Assembly (NCBI GenBank): GCA_964578485.1
Contig: CAZODA010000004.1
Coordinates: 72,199 to 136,198, forward strand
Direction of reading: 5' to 3'
DNA length: 64,000 nucleotides
Source of the DNA: CAZODA01 sp964578485
Lineage (GTDB): Bacteria; Bacteroidota; Bacteroidia; Bacteroidales; Marinilabiliaceae
This document shows, piece after piece, positions 33,135 to 41,344 of this stretch (position 1 is its first letter; each line of letters begins with the position of its first letter). The notes under the pieces were generated by a model that worked only from the letters and a program-made list of their open reading frames with translations, did no database searches and was not told the origin of the DNA. A program made the translations under genes and the position numbers.

Positions 33135-35755
33135 AATTCGTAAATTCTTTTTCGGTTATTAAATGCTTCTTGACCACCCTCCATAATATTTACTATCTCA
33201 TTTCTTATCGTTTTATTATCAATACTACCAAGATTTGTTTTTATACTGTCGGTGTTATATTTACACGAAATCACTTGCTCACAATCTCCAAGAACAGGAA
33301 TATTCGGGTTGTGGGTAGCAAAAATAAATTGTGATGAATTTTTCAATTCTTTCAATACTTTTATTACATCATTGTAAATAGTTTGGTTATCCAAATCATC
33401 TTCGGGTTGGTCAATCATAATTAAATCGCTATCCTTTAATGTCAACAAAAATATAATGAGGGCAGATGCTCTCTGTCCCAAAGAATGCTCATTTAACGGT
33501 CTTCCTCGATAAATAATATCAAATTTATCAGGTATTCTATATGTCAAAAATGCTCCAATATTGTTGTTAAAATACTCCCTAAAAGTATTCAATTGAACAT
33601 CAGTAAGATTATCGGACAATTTAGAGTGGGATTGATGTAAATCCTCATAAACAGCAATCAAATCATTATAGTTCTCTATAATAATCTGAATATTATTTTC
33701 CCTCAAATTACTTCCTCTCAGATTCTCTTTCAGATAAGATTTAAAATCTTCTTTGTTACCTTTAAAAGTAACATCTATTCTTATAGAACTTTGATCTTCG
33801 TTTACTTTTTTAATTTCATCCTGAACTATTACAAATTCATCAAACCATAAATTTTCCAAAGCAGTCAAAGATTTTTTCAATTGATTTTCCAATTCTTTTT
33901 TCTTATCGGACAGCTTATTTAATTCCGATAGTTGGGCTTTTATCAAATCAAGTTCTTTGGTATATTTCACATAATCGTCAGCCTGTATATTGGGTAGGTT
34001 TATTTCCCTTTTAATTTTTGAAAATTCCTCTTTCAAAGTTTCGTATTTCACATTGAAGTCTTGATGTCGTTTTTTGAGAATGGTATTTTCCATTACTAAT
34101 TTTGATGAAAGAGTTTTGGCTTCAAGAAACAAATTCTCAAAAACAGTAAAATGCTGTTTTATACTATCAATATCTACAGCGTTTTCTTTTGAAACATATG
34201 TTTTGAAACTCTGGAAACTGTCCTCAAATTCATTGACAAATTCATTCAAACCATCAATGACTTTTTGTTCAAATTTTTCTAGACGCTTGATAAAATTACT
34301 GTCTTGATTAAAAGAGATTTGTTTTTCAAGTTTTTTATCAATTTTATTATCTTTAAAAACTTGAATTTTTAAATTTAACTCTGCTTGTTTGGCTTCAATA
34401 TCTGTTTTTCTTGCAACTTTTGCATCTATTTTTTTGAGTTCATTTATTGACCGCAGTACATCTTGATTTCTTTCCTCAATCTCACGCTTTTTGTTAAATA
34501 ATCGATCGCCAATTAATTTACTAATAAGATATTCTGTTGATAGAGAATCGCCAATTTGTGAAAGATCTTTTTGCCCAAAATATATAGGTTTTTTAACAAT
34601 GGCATTTGGTTTTAATCTAATTTGTAATTCTCCATCTTTATAAATATTTGTTCTATCACCGAGTATTTTTTCAGCAATATATTCTTTTCCTTGGTCATCT
34701 ACTAAAACAGAGGTTATTTTTCCACCACTTCCTAATAGCACATTAACCAAGCCTGTTTTATATTTAAAATCAACATTCTGTTCCTCTTCTAATTCAATAT
34801 CCAAAGCATATCTGATGGCTTCAAGTACAGAAGATTTTCCACTTCCTCTAATACCAATTAAATTATTCATTGAATGATTTAATTCAATTGTAGAACCGTT
34901 TAACTTCCCACCTTTAAAACTTATAGACTTTAGATATCCATTACTTGGATTGATGATTGTTTGTTCTTGTCTGTATTGTTTATCTATTAATGCGTATTTA
35001 ATTGCTTCAAAATTAAAAGCTCCAATTTTTAAAAATGTTTTTTGAGTAACTTCATTTACATAATTACCTGTTCCAATATCTTCTATGCTTTTTGCATCGG
35101 ATCCTTCCACAAAAGCAGGTAATTCATTATTAAGCCAAAGATTAAGGTTTTTAATTAAATCAGCTGTTCTTACTTTTTGAAACCCGAGAACAGCCTTTCG
35201 GAATAAAGGATTGTTACCTAATTCTTGAATACGTCCACCATCTAACTCATTACAAAAACCACTTTTTTGTTCAATATGAGCCATTATAATGAAATAATCT
35301 TTTTCAAAAGCATTCAATTTCTTTATTGTTTCAATCAGATTGTCATTAGAACGACCGTTTTCGTTTTCGAAATTGTGTTTACCTACAAAAGTTTGGGTGA
35401 TAAACTGATTGATATAGTCTGTGCCATTTTCAAGCCACTCGGTAGGATTGAAGATAACTAGGCAATGAATACCATTTGCTCCGTCATTTACAGAAAGTTC
35501 AACTCCTGGCAAAAGATAAATTTCTTTTTTTCTTGCAGTTTTTTCAAGAGCTTTATATTCGTCAAAATTAAATTTATTATGATTGGTAATTACAGCAATT
35601 TTAATATCTTCTTCACTCAACCTGTTAACATAGTTGGAGAAATAATAATCACTTTCTCCATTATAAGTGAACTCATTGTCAGCATTTGTGTGCAAATGAA
35701 AGTCAGCTCTTAACCAAGTGCTACCATTTTTAAATATTTCAAATTCTTTATCCAT
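33122..35755 (-). CDS. TrlF-like protein: PHP phosphoesterase domain fused to SMC-like AAA ATPase
   Basis: The 877-residue protein starts with a PHP domain (DFHLHTNADNEF at about 18-29, VITNHNKF, LLPGVELS, EGSDAKSIEDIG) that should bind metals and hydrolyse a phosphoester. An ABC/SMC-type ATPase follows: Walker A GIRGSGKSS near 300, a long coiled coil at about 410-650, signature LGQRASALI, Walker B LIMIDQPEDDLDN near 775 and H-loop ATHNPN near 808. I recall this architecture being named TrlF. Overlaps of 8 and 13 bp with its neighbours show one operon (XRE, TrlF-like, AlbA_2). A defence or stress nuclease system is likely but unproven. Confidence 0.85.
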   Translation of the reverse strand: MDKEFEIFKNGSTWLRADFHLHTNADNEFTYNGESDYYFSNYVNRLSEEDIKIAVITNHNKFNFDEYKALEKTARKKEIYLLPGVELSVNDGANGIHCLVIFNPTEWLENGTDYINQFITQTFVGKHNFENENGRSNDNLIETIKKLNAFEKDYFIIMAHIEQKSGFCNELDGGRIQELGNNPLFRKAVLGFQKVRTADLIKNLNLWLNNELPAFVEGSDAKSIEDIGTGNYVNEVTQKTFLKIGAFNFEAIKYALIDKQYRQEQTIINPSNGYLKSISFKGGKLNGSTIELNHSMNNLIGIRGSGKSSVLEAIRYALDIELEEEQNVDFKYKTGLVNVLLGSGGKITSVLVDDQGKEYIAEKILGDRTNIYKDGELQIRLKPNAIVKKPIYFGQKDLSQIGDSLSTEYLISKLIGDRLFNKKREIEERNQDVLRSINELKKIDAKVARKTDIEAKQAELNLKIQVFKDNKIDKKLEKQISFNQDSNFIKRLEKFEQKVIDGLNEFVNEFEDSFQSFKTYVSKENAVDIDSIKQHFTVFENLFLEAKTLSSKLVMENTILKKRHQDFNVKYETLKEEFSKIKREINLPNIQADDYVKYTKELDLIKAQLSELNKLSDKKKELENQLKKSLTALENLWFDEFVIVQDEIKKVNEDQSSIRIDVTFKGNKEDFKSYLKENLRGSNLRENNIQIIIENYNDLIAVYEDLHQSHSKLSDNLTDVQLNTFREYFNNNIGAFLTYRIPDKFDIIYRGRPLNEHSLGQRASALIIFLLTLKDSDLIMIDQPEDDLDNQTIYNDVIKVLKELKNSSQFIFATHNPNIPVLGDCEQVISCKYNTDSIKTNLGSIDNKTIRNEIVNIMEGGQEAFNNRKRIYELWTH

Positions 35756-35957
35756 TTGGTAAATATTCTTTAGTAGAAACTAATAATTCTCGTATATCAA
35801 CATCTAAAACTTGAGCAATTTCTGTCAAAACCTCAATACTTGGTTGGGAATTGTTATTACAATAATTTGTAACCACACTATAACTTTTTCTTATTTTTTC
35901 AGCAAGCCAAGTTTGGGTTCTACCTTGTTCTTTTAAAATTTCTTTTATCCGGTTCAT
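35748..35957 (-). CDS. XRE-family regulator of the TrlF-like operon
   Basis: The 69-residue protein is a single Cro/C1 helix-turn-helix (EQGRTQTWLAEKIRKSYSVVTNYCNNNSQPSIEVLTEIAQVLDVDIRELL). It is the first gene of the operon and overlaps the ATPase start by 8 bp. It probably controls the operon through TAACGTTA next to the -7 box at 35991-35998. Confidence 0.85.
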   Translation of the reverse strand: MNRIKEILKEQGRTQTWLAEKIRKSYSVVTNYCNNNSQPSIEVLTEIAQVLDVDIRELLVSTKEYLPNG

Positions 35958-35982
35958 TAGTTCAAAGTTCTTTATTTAATGA

Positions 35983-35998
35983 TAACGTTACAAAGATA
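35983..35998 (-). promoter_or_regulatory. Promoter and operator of the XRE/TrlF-like operon
   Basis: TATCTTTG (minus strand, 35991-35998) is a perfect -7 box 33 bp before the XRE start. The palindrome TAACGTTA (35983-35990) abuts it on the downstream side and is a plausible operator. Confidence 0.6.
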
Positions 35999-36155
35999 CA
36001 TTTAATTATGATGTTGTAATATGTTTTTATGTTGAAAAATGATATGTTTTTTATAGAGGTATAGGCAAAAAATAACTCTTTTTTAGTTTTGAAGCATTGG
36101 ATTGTACGGTTGGAAAAACCAAAATGTGCGGTTTGGTTAGTGGGTTTAAGCTTGC

Positions 36156-36289
36156 AGAGAACGTTTGACTTGCTTGGCGAAGGTGGCATTTTTAGCACAA
36201 ATCTTCAACCGAGGCATTAAGTTCAAATTTAACGAAAAACTTTAAATCGAAGCCTTTTATTGCCGTTTTTGCCAAACTGCTTGTTGGTA
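36156..36289 (-). repeat. attC-like site 8
   Basis: Ends AGAGAAC and GTTGGTA (36283-36289). Arms ACGTTTGACTTGCTTGGCGA and GCCGTTTTTGCCAAACTGC belong to the second arm family, shared with sites 9, 11 and 13. The Abi_C-like gene stops 25 bp away. Confidence 0.65.
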
Positions 36290-36313
36290 GTCAGGGCCGT
36301 TTTATTTTTTATC

Positions 36314-37111
36314 TTAAAATGGGAGTTCATCATTATCATCCTCTTTCACTATTACGGGAGCAGGGAATTTATTTTTGTAGAAAGAGTTTAGAAATAATTC
36401 TACTGTCGTTACAGTATTCACAATAAAATAAGTGTAAAGAGAGTCATTTATTAGATAATCATCATCAGTTTTACCGTGAAAATATGTTTTGTCGCTTCTT
36501 AACGTTTCTACAGCTTGATTTATAGCTAAGAGTGAACTACCTATAGTTTTTATCTCTTTAGGATTATCTTTGTTTACTAAATTAAATTCTTTTAAAATTA
36601 TCCCTGTTAATTTATATAGAGTTTCAGAGCCTTTAATATTACTAGAAATTCTTTCGTCCTTTAGTATTTCTTTAATTATACTCTCTAATGCAGAATTTGC
36701 CAAACCGATAACTGTACTTGGGTCTGTTTCAATTTGTTTATAGGCTCTAACAAAAGTGTCGTATGCTGTACTATAATTTGTTTTTAAAGCGTTTTTAAAT
36801 TCAGGTATTGAGGGGATAAAATCAGGAGTATCAACTCCTAAATCAATAGCAATTTTTAGCAATGTTTCTCCATCAATATTGTGTAAGGTTGATTTTAAAT
36901 CAATTTTTCCATTTACCTGCTTTGTTATTTCAAATTGTGGCGACCAGCCTAGATTAAAACCTGTGTCGGTAGTCCTATCTTCATAAATTTGCCACTTTTC
37001 GATGTGTTTTTCTACGTTATAGTATTTTGAAGTTTCAAAATAATCCCATAAAGCATTTTCTACATCTGAAACAAGTTTCATTTGATATTTTGGAGAAATT
37101 AAACTATTCAT
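36314..37111 (-). CDS. Abortive infection family protein (Abi_C-like)
   Basis: The 265-residue protein has an unassigned N-terminal half and, from about residue 120, a helical domain resembling the abortive-infection C-terminal domain: PSTVIGLANSALESIIKEIL, YKLTGIILKEFNL, and RSDKTYFHGK. In that family the last segment reads roughly RNKxGxxHG, and here it keeps R, H and G. Such proteins are found in phage-defence islands and may act as HEPN-like RNases. It stands directly in front of attC-like site 8 as a one-gene cassette. Its own 5' attC boundary is missing. Confidence 0.7.
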   Translation of the reverse strand: MNSLISPKYQMKLVSDVENALWDYFETSKYYNVEKHIEKWQIYEDRTTDTGFNLGWSPQFEITKQVNGKIDLKSTLHNIDGETLLKIAIDLGVDTPDFIPSIPEFKNALKTNYSTAYDTFVRAYKQIETDPSTVIGLANSALESIIKEILKDERISSNIKGSETLYKLTGIILKEFNLVNKDNPKEIKTIGSSLLAINQAVETLRSDKTYFHGKTDDDYLINDSLYTYFIVNTVTTVELFLNSFYKNKFPAPVIVKEDDNDELPF

Positions 37112-37148
37112 TTTTTTAATGATAAAATTTAAAAGTAAAGTTAAGAAT

Positions 37149-38035
37149 TTATCTATTACCTTTTGCTCGGTTATGTGTTTTACACAACATTTCGCAGTTT
37201 TTAATATCAGTTGCTCTGCCTTTCCTCCACGCTGTAACGTGATCGGTATCCATATCTTTTAAACTCCAAATTTTCGTTTTGTTGGCATCGCGTCCGATTA
37301 GACTGATTTGATTGGGATTAATATCTTTTCTGGTTTTTAAATACTCTATCCCGGCTATAACATCCAAGGCAAAGTCATAGGAGGTTGCATCAGCCAAAGT
37401 TTCTTTCTCTGTTCTTTGTCCAACTCCTTTATCATCAATACGTAAAATAGCAATTCCTTGGCGTGTTAAATAATCTGCAATAACAAGAAATGGTTTATGA
37501 CCAAATATAGTTTCGTCTCTGTCTTGCTGCCCACTACCAGAAATAAGTATAGCTACCGGATATTTGTTCACTTGTTTTGGTATAGTCAGCGTATCTCCAA
37601 ATTTTATACTTTTTCCCTGATTAAAATATGAAACAGTTTCTTCTGTATATTGGAAAGGTGGTTTCGGATTCTGAGGTCTTCTATATTCTTTTTTTTCTTC
37701 TTAATGTTAGCGGGTAATTTTTTCCTAATTGAATCCAATTTCCAACAATTATATCATTTTCATATACTCCTACAAATTGTGCCTTAATTAATCCAACAAA
37801 AGTAATATTGATACTATCCCCACAATTGCTCAAGTTTGAAACAGGATTATCCTGAACTGACTGTGCTGGGATATCATGTAAACAATTATCACTGCTTAGC
37901 TTGAAATCAATTTTTGTTCAATATCTTCAGTCTTTATCGTGCCTTCCCACATTGCTACATCTTCATCCTTTTCCTGGTCTTTATTTGAACATGAAAGAAT
38001 GCCAATTGGTAAGATTAATATAATTATATTGTTCA
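37149..38035 (-). pseudogene. Broken alpha/beta-hydrolase lipoprotein with an HNH-like tail
   Basis: The minus strand encodes a lipoprotein start (MNNIIILILPIGILSCSNKD) and, after a one-base shift near 37910, continues FKLSSDNCLHDIPAQS. After a second shift in an A8 run at 37690 it continues EYRRPQNPKPPFQYTEETV into an alpha/beta-hydrolase core (ILISGSGQQDRDE, ILRIDDKGVGQRT). The core stops at SLIG where GHSEGG would be expected. From there 40 residues in the same frame resemble the end of an HNH nuclease (DMDTDHVTAWRKG, NCEMLCKTHNRAKGNR). The nucleophile serine and catalytic His are absent. The gene is a decayed chimera without likely hydrolase activity. Confidence 0.8.
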
Positions 38036-38055
38036 TAGTTGGTTTTTTTAATACC

Positions 38056-38188
38056 CCATAACGTCTGACCAGCTTGCCGAAGTGGCAATTTTTACCGGTA
38101 AACCTCAATCGAATAACGTACTTTCAACTTACCGAAAACGTTCAATCGAAGCCGTTCGACCCGTCTGACGCAAAACTGGCTGTTACAG
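38056..38188 (-). repeat. attC-like site 9
   Basis: Ends CCATAAC (38056) and GTTACAG (38182-38188); arms CGTCTGACCAGCTTGCCGAA and CGTCTGACGCAAAACTGGC. The right heptamer lies 12 bp after the restriction-gene stop and extends to GTTACAGGC, matching the far end of that cassette at 40564-40572. Confidence 0.8.
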
Positions 38189-38200
38189 GCTGGCGTGTTT

Positions 38201-38824
38201 TTATCTAATACTTTCCACTTTTTCTGCTGTAATTATTTGATTACTTTCTATAACTTTAATAGTTGGTGGTTCTGAAAATTCATATTGCTTCATTTCTATG
38301 ATAATAGCATCAAACTCTTCTGAAGTTGCAACAATAACATTATCAAGGCCAATAACATCGCCACTTTTTATTTTTTCTTTGACACTACGAGCTTCATTCA
38401 CTTCAAGTGTTATTAAATAACTTAAAGCTTTTCTATGTACATATTTTAAGGCTATTGCTTCTAAATCGGCTTGTTTGTATCGCTCTCTTAAGCTTGTTTT
38501 GGCACTCCAACAAACAGGCCCACGTTCTGAAGTATAAAACATCAAATCATATATAACATTAGGTACAAACGCAACTTTAGCACTCATATACAGTGGAAGG
38601 ATGTTTTCTCGTACACATAAAGTGGCTAAAATATATTCAAATATCTTACCATTTAAATTATTATTCCCATCTGGATGTTTTTGATAGGCATTCCAATATT
38701 TTTTTATATAATCGGAGGGAGTCGAATATTCGACATTCAAAAAGTTTGGAAATAAACTGTCAAAAATAGTTTCAGCCTTACTATTTTTACCAACTGTAAT
38801 ACTTAGGTCATTTAATTTTCCCAT
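38201..38824 (-). CDS. Putative type II restriction endonuclease
   Basis: The 207-residue protein starts immediately after the methyltransferase stop (TAAATG overlap-free junction), the position of a partner endonuclease. The stretch YDLMFYTSERGPVCWSAKTS (about 101-120) has an acidic residue followed by S-A-K, compatible with a PD-(D/E)XK nuclease core in which the middle acidic residue is atypical. I do not recognise the specificity. The assignment rests mainly on its operon with a DNA methyltransferase and Vsr domain. It ends 12 bp before attC-like site 9. Confidence 0.6.
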   Translation of the reverse strand: MGKLNDLSITVGKNSKAETIFDSLFPNFLNVEYSTPSDYIKKYWNAYQKHPDGNNNLNGKIFEYILATLCVRENILPLYMSAKVAFVPNVIYDLMFYTSERGPVCWSAKTSLRERYKQADLEAIALKYVHRKALSYLITLEVNEARSVKEKIKSGDVIGLDNVIVATSEEFDAIIIEMKQYEFSEPPTIKVIESNQIITAEKVESIR

Positions 38825-40504
38825 TTAAATTGCTTCAATAGAATTTAAAATCTGCTTTGCCATTGCTTGAATTGCAGGTACAGCGACTGAATTACCAAAC
38901 TGCTTATAAGCTTGGGCATCGGAAACCGGAATAACGAAATCATCAGGGAAACCTTGTAGTCTGGCCCATTCTCTTGGCGTCATTTTTCTAATTCCTTTAC
39001 GATTAACCTTCCCTTGAATATTCGTTTTAGGTTTATAGTCTGTAATTCTAAAATCATAAACAAGGTTTCTTTCTCTACCCATACCACCACAAACTACGGC
39101 ATTAGCAATTTCATCATCTTTGATTATTTCATAACCAAATCCGTTACCTTTTTTGGCGTGCCTTTCTTTATGGTCTTTTAAGGTTTGTAAATAAACAGTA
39201 GATAAATAATATTTTGTTGATGGAACTTCCTTTTCCTTAATATCTGCAAAAGTCACATTTTTATTTATAGGTTTAGGATATTCAAATTCCTTTATTCCTG
39301 TACTTGGGTGAAAACCTGCAATAAAAATTCGTTCTCTGTTTTGTGGAACTCCAAAATCTTTAGCATTTACGATTTGAGGGTCAGGTACAAAATATCCTAA
39401 ATCATTACGCAAAACATTAAGAATTGTGGCTAAAGTTTTGCCTCCTTGATGGCTTGTTAAGCCCTTGACATTTTCTAAAAATATTGCTTTAGGTTGTTTT
39501 CTTTTGATAATTTCGGCAACGTCAAAAAACAGGGTTCCTCTTGTATCTTCAAAGCCACCACGCCTACCCGCAATCGAAAAAGCTTGACAGGGGAAACCTG
39601 CACAAAGAATATCAAAATTATCCGGAATATAGGATTTTGTTTCCTCCTTCGTAATATCTCCAAACGGTGTTTCTCCAAAGTTCGCACGATAGGTTTGTTT
39701 GGAATATTTATCCCATTCGCTGGTATAGACACATTCTCCGCCTAAATTTTGTAATGCCAAACGAAAGCCTCCGATTCCGGCAAATAAATCTATGAATTTA
39801 AATTTTGGCTCATTAATTGGTGGGAAAGGAATATCATGGGTTTCAAATAAACCATACTGTAAAGCTTCTTCCGCAACTTGTAAAGTAATTTCTTCATCAG
39901 GATATTTATATTCTAAAATCTCCTTTGCAAAAACAATCGCATCTGGTTTGTAAAATTTGGATGCACCGTTTTTATCATTATGTAAATAATGAGTCAAGAC
40001 AGCTTTTTTATTATTGTCTGATTTAACTAATTCATCCTTAAAAGCTTTTCCTTCAATTTTCTCTAAGGATATTTTTTCTCTAAACCTCATTTCTGATACC
40101 AAAATTTCTTTTTCAATTATTTCTATACAATTTAATAAATTTTTCTCAATTTCCTTTGCCCAAAACCGTAAAATCTTCCATCCTTGTTTTTTAAGTTCCT
40201 TATTAACTTCTTTATCTCGTTGTATATTTCGTTCAATTTTATTGAACCAAAATTCCTTATTTGTTTTATGGTCAAATTTTCTTGTTTCCCAATCTTTACC
40301 GTGCCAAAACTCGCCATCGACAAAAATAGCAAGCTTTATTCGTTTAAATGTCAAATCGGGCTTTCCAAAGACAGTTTTATTGTTTTTCCTGTATCTGTGT
40401 CCTCTTGCATAAAGAGCTTTAGCCAATATAAGCTCAGGTTTTGTTCCTGTTGATTTATTGGCTTGCATATTTTTTCTCCTTTGCTCTTTAGTCAATTTGT
40501 CCAT
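38825..40504 (-). CDS. Vsr endonuclease-DNA cytosine-5 methyltransferase fusion
   Basis: From the ATG at 40502-40504 (seven codons after an alternative) the protein has 559 residues. Residues 1-140 are a Vsr-type mismatch endonuclease (MDKLTKEQRRKNMQANKSTG, KPDLTFKRIKLAIFVDGEFWHG, WKILRFWAKEI). Residues about 235-559 are a C5-methyltransferase with motif I KFIDLFAGIGGFRLA, the catalytic GFPCQAFS near 303, ENVKG near 344, QNRERIF and a late motif KQFGNSVAVPA. In known systems the two activities are separate proteins, Vsr repairing the T-G mismatches caused by 5-methylcytosine deamination. The gene pairs with the downstream putative restriction enzyme. Confidence 0.9.
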   Translation of the reverse strand: MDKLTKEQRRKNMQANKSTGTKPELILAKALYARGHRYRKNNKTVFGKPDLTFKRIKLAIFVDGEFWHGKDWETRKFDHKTNKEFWFNKIERNIQRDKEVNKELKKQGWKILRFWAKEIEKNLLNCIEIIEKEILVSEMRFREKISLEKIEGKAFKDELVKSDNNKKAVLTHYLHNDKNGASKFYKPDAIVFAKEILEYKYPDEEITLQVAEEALQYGLFETHDIPFPPINEPKFKFIDLFAGIGGFRLALQNLGGECVYTSEWDKYSKQTYRANFGETPFGDITKEETKSYIPDNFDILCAGFPCQAFSIAGRRGGFEDTRGTLFFDVAEIIKRKQPKAIFLENVKGLTSHQGGKTLATILNVLRNDLGYFVPDPQIVNAKDFGVPQNRERIFIAGFHPSTGIKEFEYPKPINKNVTFADIKEKEVPSTKYYLSTVYLQTLKDHKERHAKKGNGFGYEIIKDDEIANAVVCGGMGRERNLVYDFRITDYKPKTNIQGKVNRKGIRKMTPREWARLQGFPDDFVIPVSDAQAYKQFGNSVAVPAIQAMAKQILNSIEAI

Positions 40505-40565
40505 AGCTATAAACTTAAAAAACAAGTTCTGTTTTATTTAAACTTTACTGGTTCTTTACGCTTGC

Positions 40566-40700
40566 CTGTAACGATTGTCCGACTTGGTGTTGGGCGAGAT
40601 TTAAACCTACAAAAACGCAACACTAAGTCATAACTTAAAATTAATAATAAAACTTCAGATAACAAACTAAAACCCGCCTGACGCTAAGCCTTTGTTAGTC
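40566..40700 (-). repeat. attC-like site 10
   Basis: Ends CTGTAAC (40566-40572) and GTTAGTC (40694-40700). The right arm is CCCGCCTGACGCTAAGCC and the left arm CGATTGTCCGACTTGG. The left end GCCTGTAAC is the exact complement of GTTACAGGC at 38182, closing the restriction-modification cassette. The neighbouring gene's stop lies inside this site. Confidence 0.75.
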
Positions 40701-41143
40701 GACGTTTCGATATTATTCTCTGTCCTATTTATTTCAATTTGATTTTTATTTTTTAATTCTTTTTGCTCTTTAATAAAACTAAAATATGCAAATTTTAACA
40801 AAATTACTGCATTCAAAAAAATAGCAATTATTTTTGTAATATTCCAATATTTTTTAATACGCTGATTTCGAGTTCGACTTTTATAACCACCATTATTAAC
40901 AAATTCGATTCCGTTTAAATTTATTTGATAAGAATTTTCTGACTTATTGAAGTTTACAAACCCATCTTGATGAAGTTTTTCTAAAAAAAGTTCTGGTTCT
41001 GTATAATTATGTATTTTCGTTTTTTCGTCGCCATAACAGAAGAAAAATATATCAATTGCATTTAAATATTGAATGTAATCTTGTTCGTTAATGACAATTG
41101 TAGTCTTTAGATAATGCAAAAGGTCATCTAAAGTCTTATCCAT
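40667..41143 (-). CDS. Hypothetical protein with one membrane helix
   Basis: From ATG at 41141-41143 (a TTG lies 11 codons upstream) the product has 158 residues. An acidic N-half (MDKTLDDLLHYLKTTIVINEQDYIQYLNAIDIFFF) may form a winged-helix-like domain (FLEKLHQDGFVNFNKSENSYQINLNGIEFV). One membrane helix follows at about 103-122 and a polar tail. The last ten residues (NKGLASGGF) are encoded by the arm of attC-like site 10, so the cassette's site doubles as coding sequence. I do not recognise the family. Confidence 0.5.
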   Translation of the reverse strand: MDKTLDDLLHYLKTTIVINEQDYIQYLNAIDIFFFCYGDEKTKIHNYTEPELFLEKLHQDGFVNFNKSENSYQINLNGIEFVNNGGYKSRTRNQRIKKYWNITKIIAIFLNAVILLKFAYFSFIKEQKELKNKNQIEINRTENNIETSTNKGLASGGF

Positions 41144-41211
41144 ATTCTTCTGATCTAGTCTTTTGTTCTTTTTCAATTTAATATCAAATTATAATAATGT
41201 TGGCTAACGGT

Positions 41212-41330
41212 TATCCAGCTTTGCGGTCAGGCGGAATTTTCTACCGAAAATTCCAAAAAATAAAGATTAAATTTACAAAAAAGTTTTCAAACGGAAAACT
41301 TCAACCCGCCTGACGTAAAACTGGTTGATA
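41212..41330 (-). repeat. attC-like site 11
   Basis: Ends GGCTAAC (41212) and GTTGATA (41324-41330), the latter 14 bp after a stop codon. Arms GGTTATCCAGCTTTGCGGTC and CCGCCTGACGTAAAACTGG; the internal GAAAATTCC also pairs partly within the loop. Confidence 0.75.
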
Positions 41331-41344
41331 GCAGAGGGTGAGTT

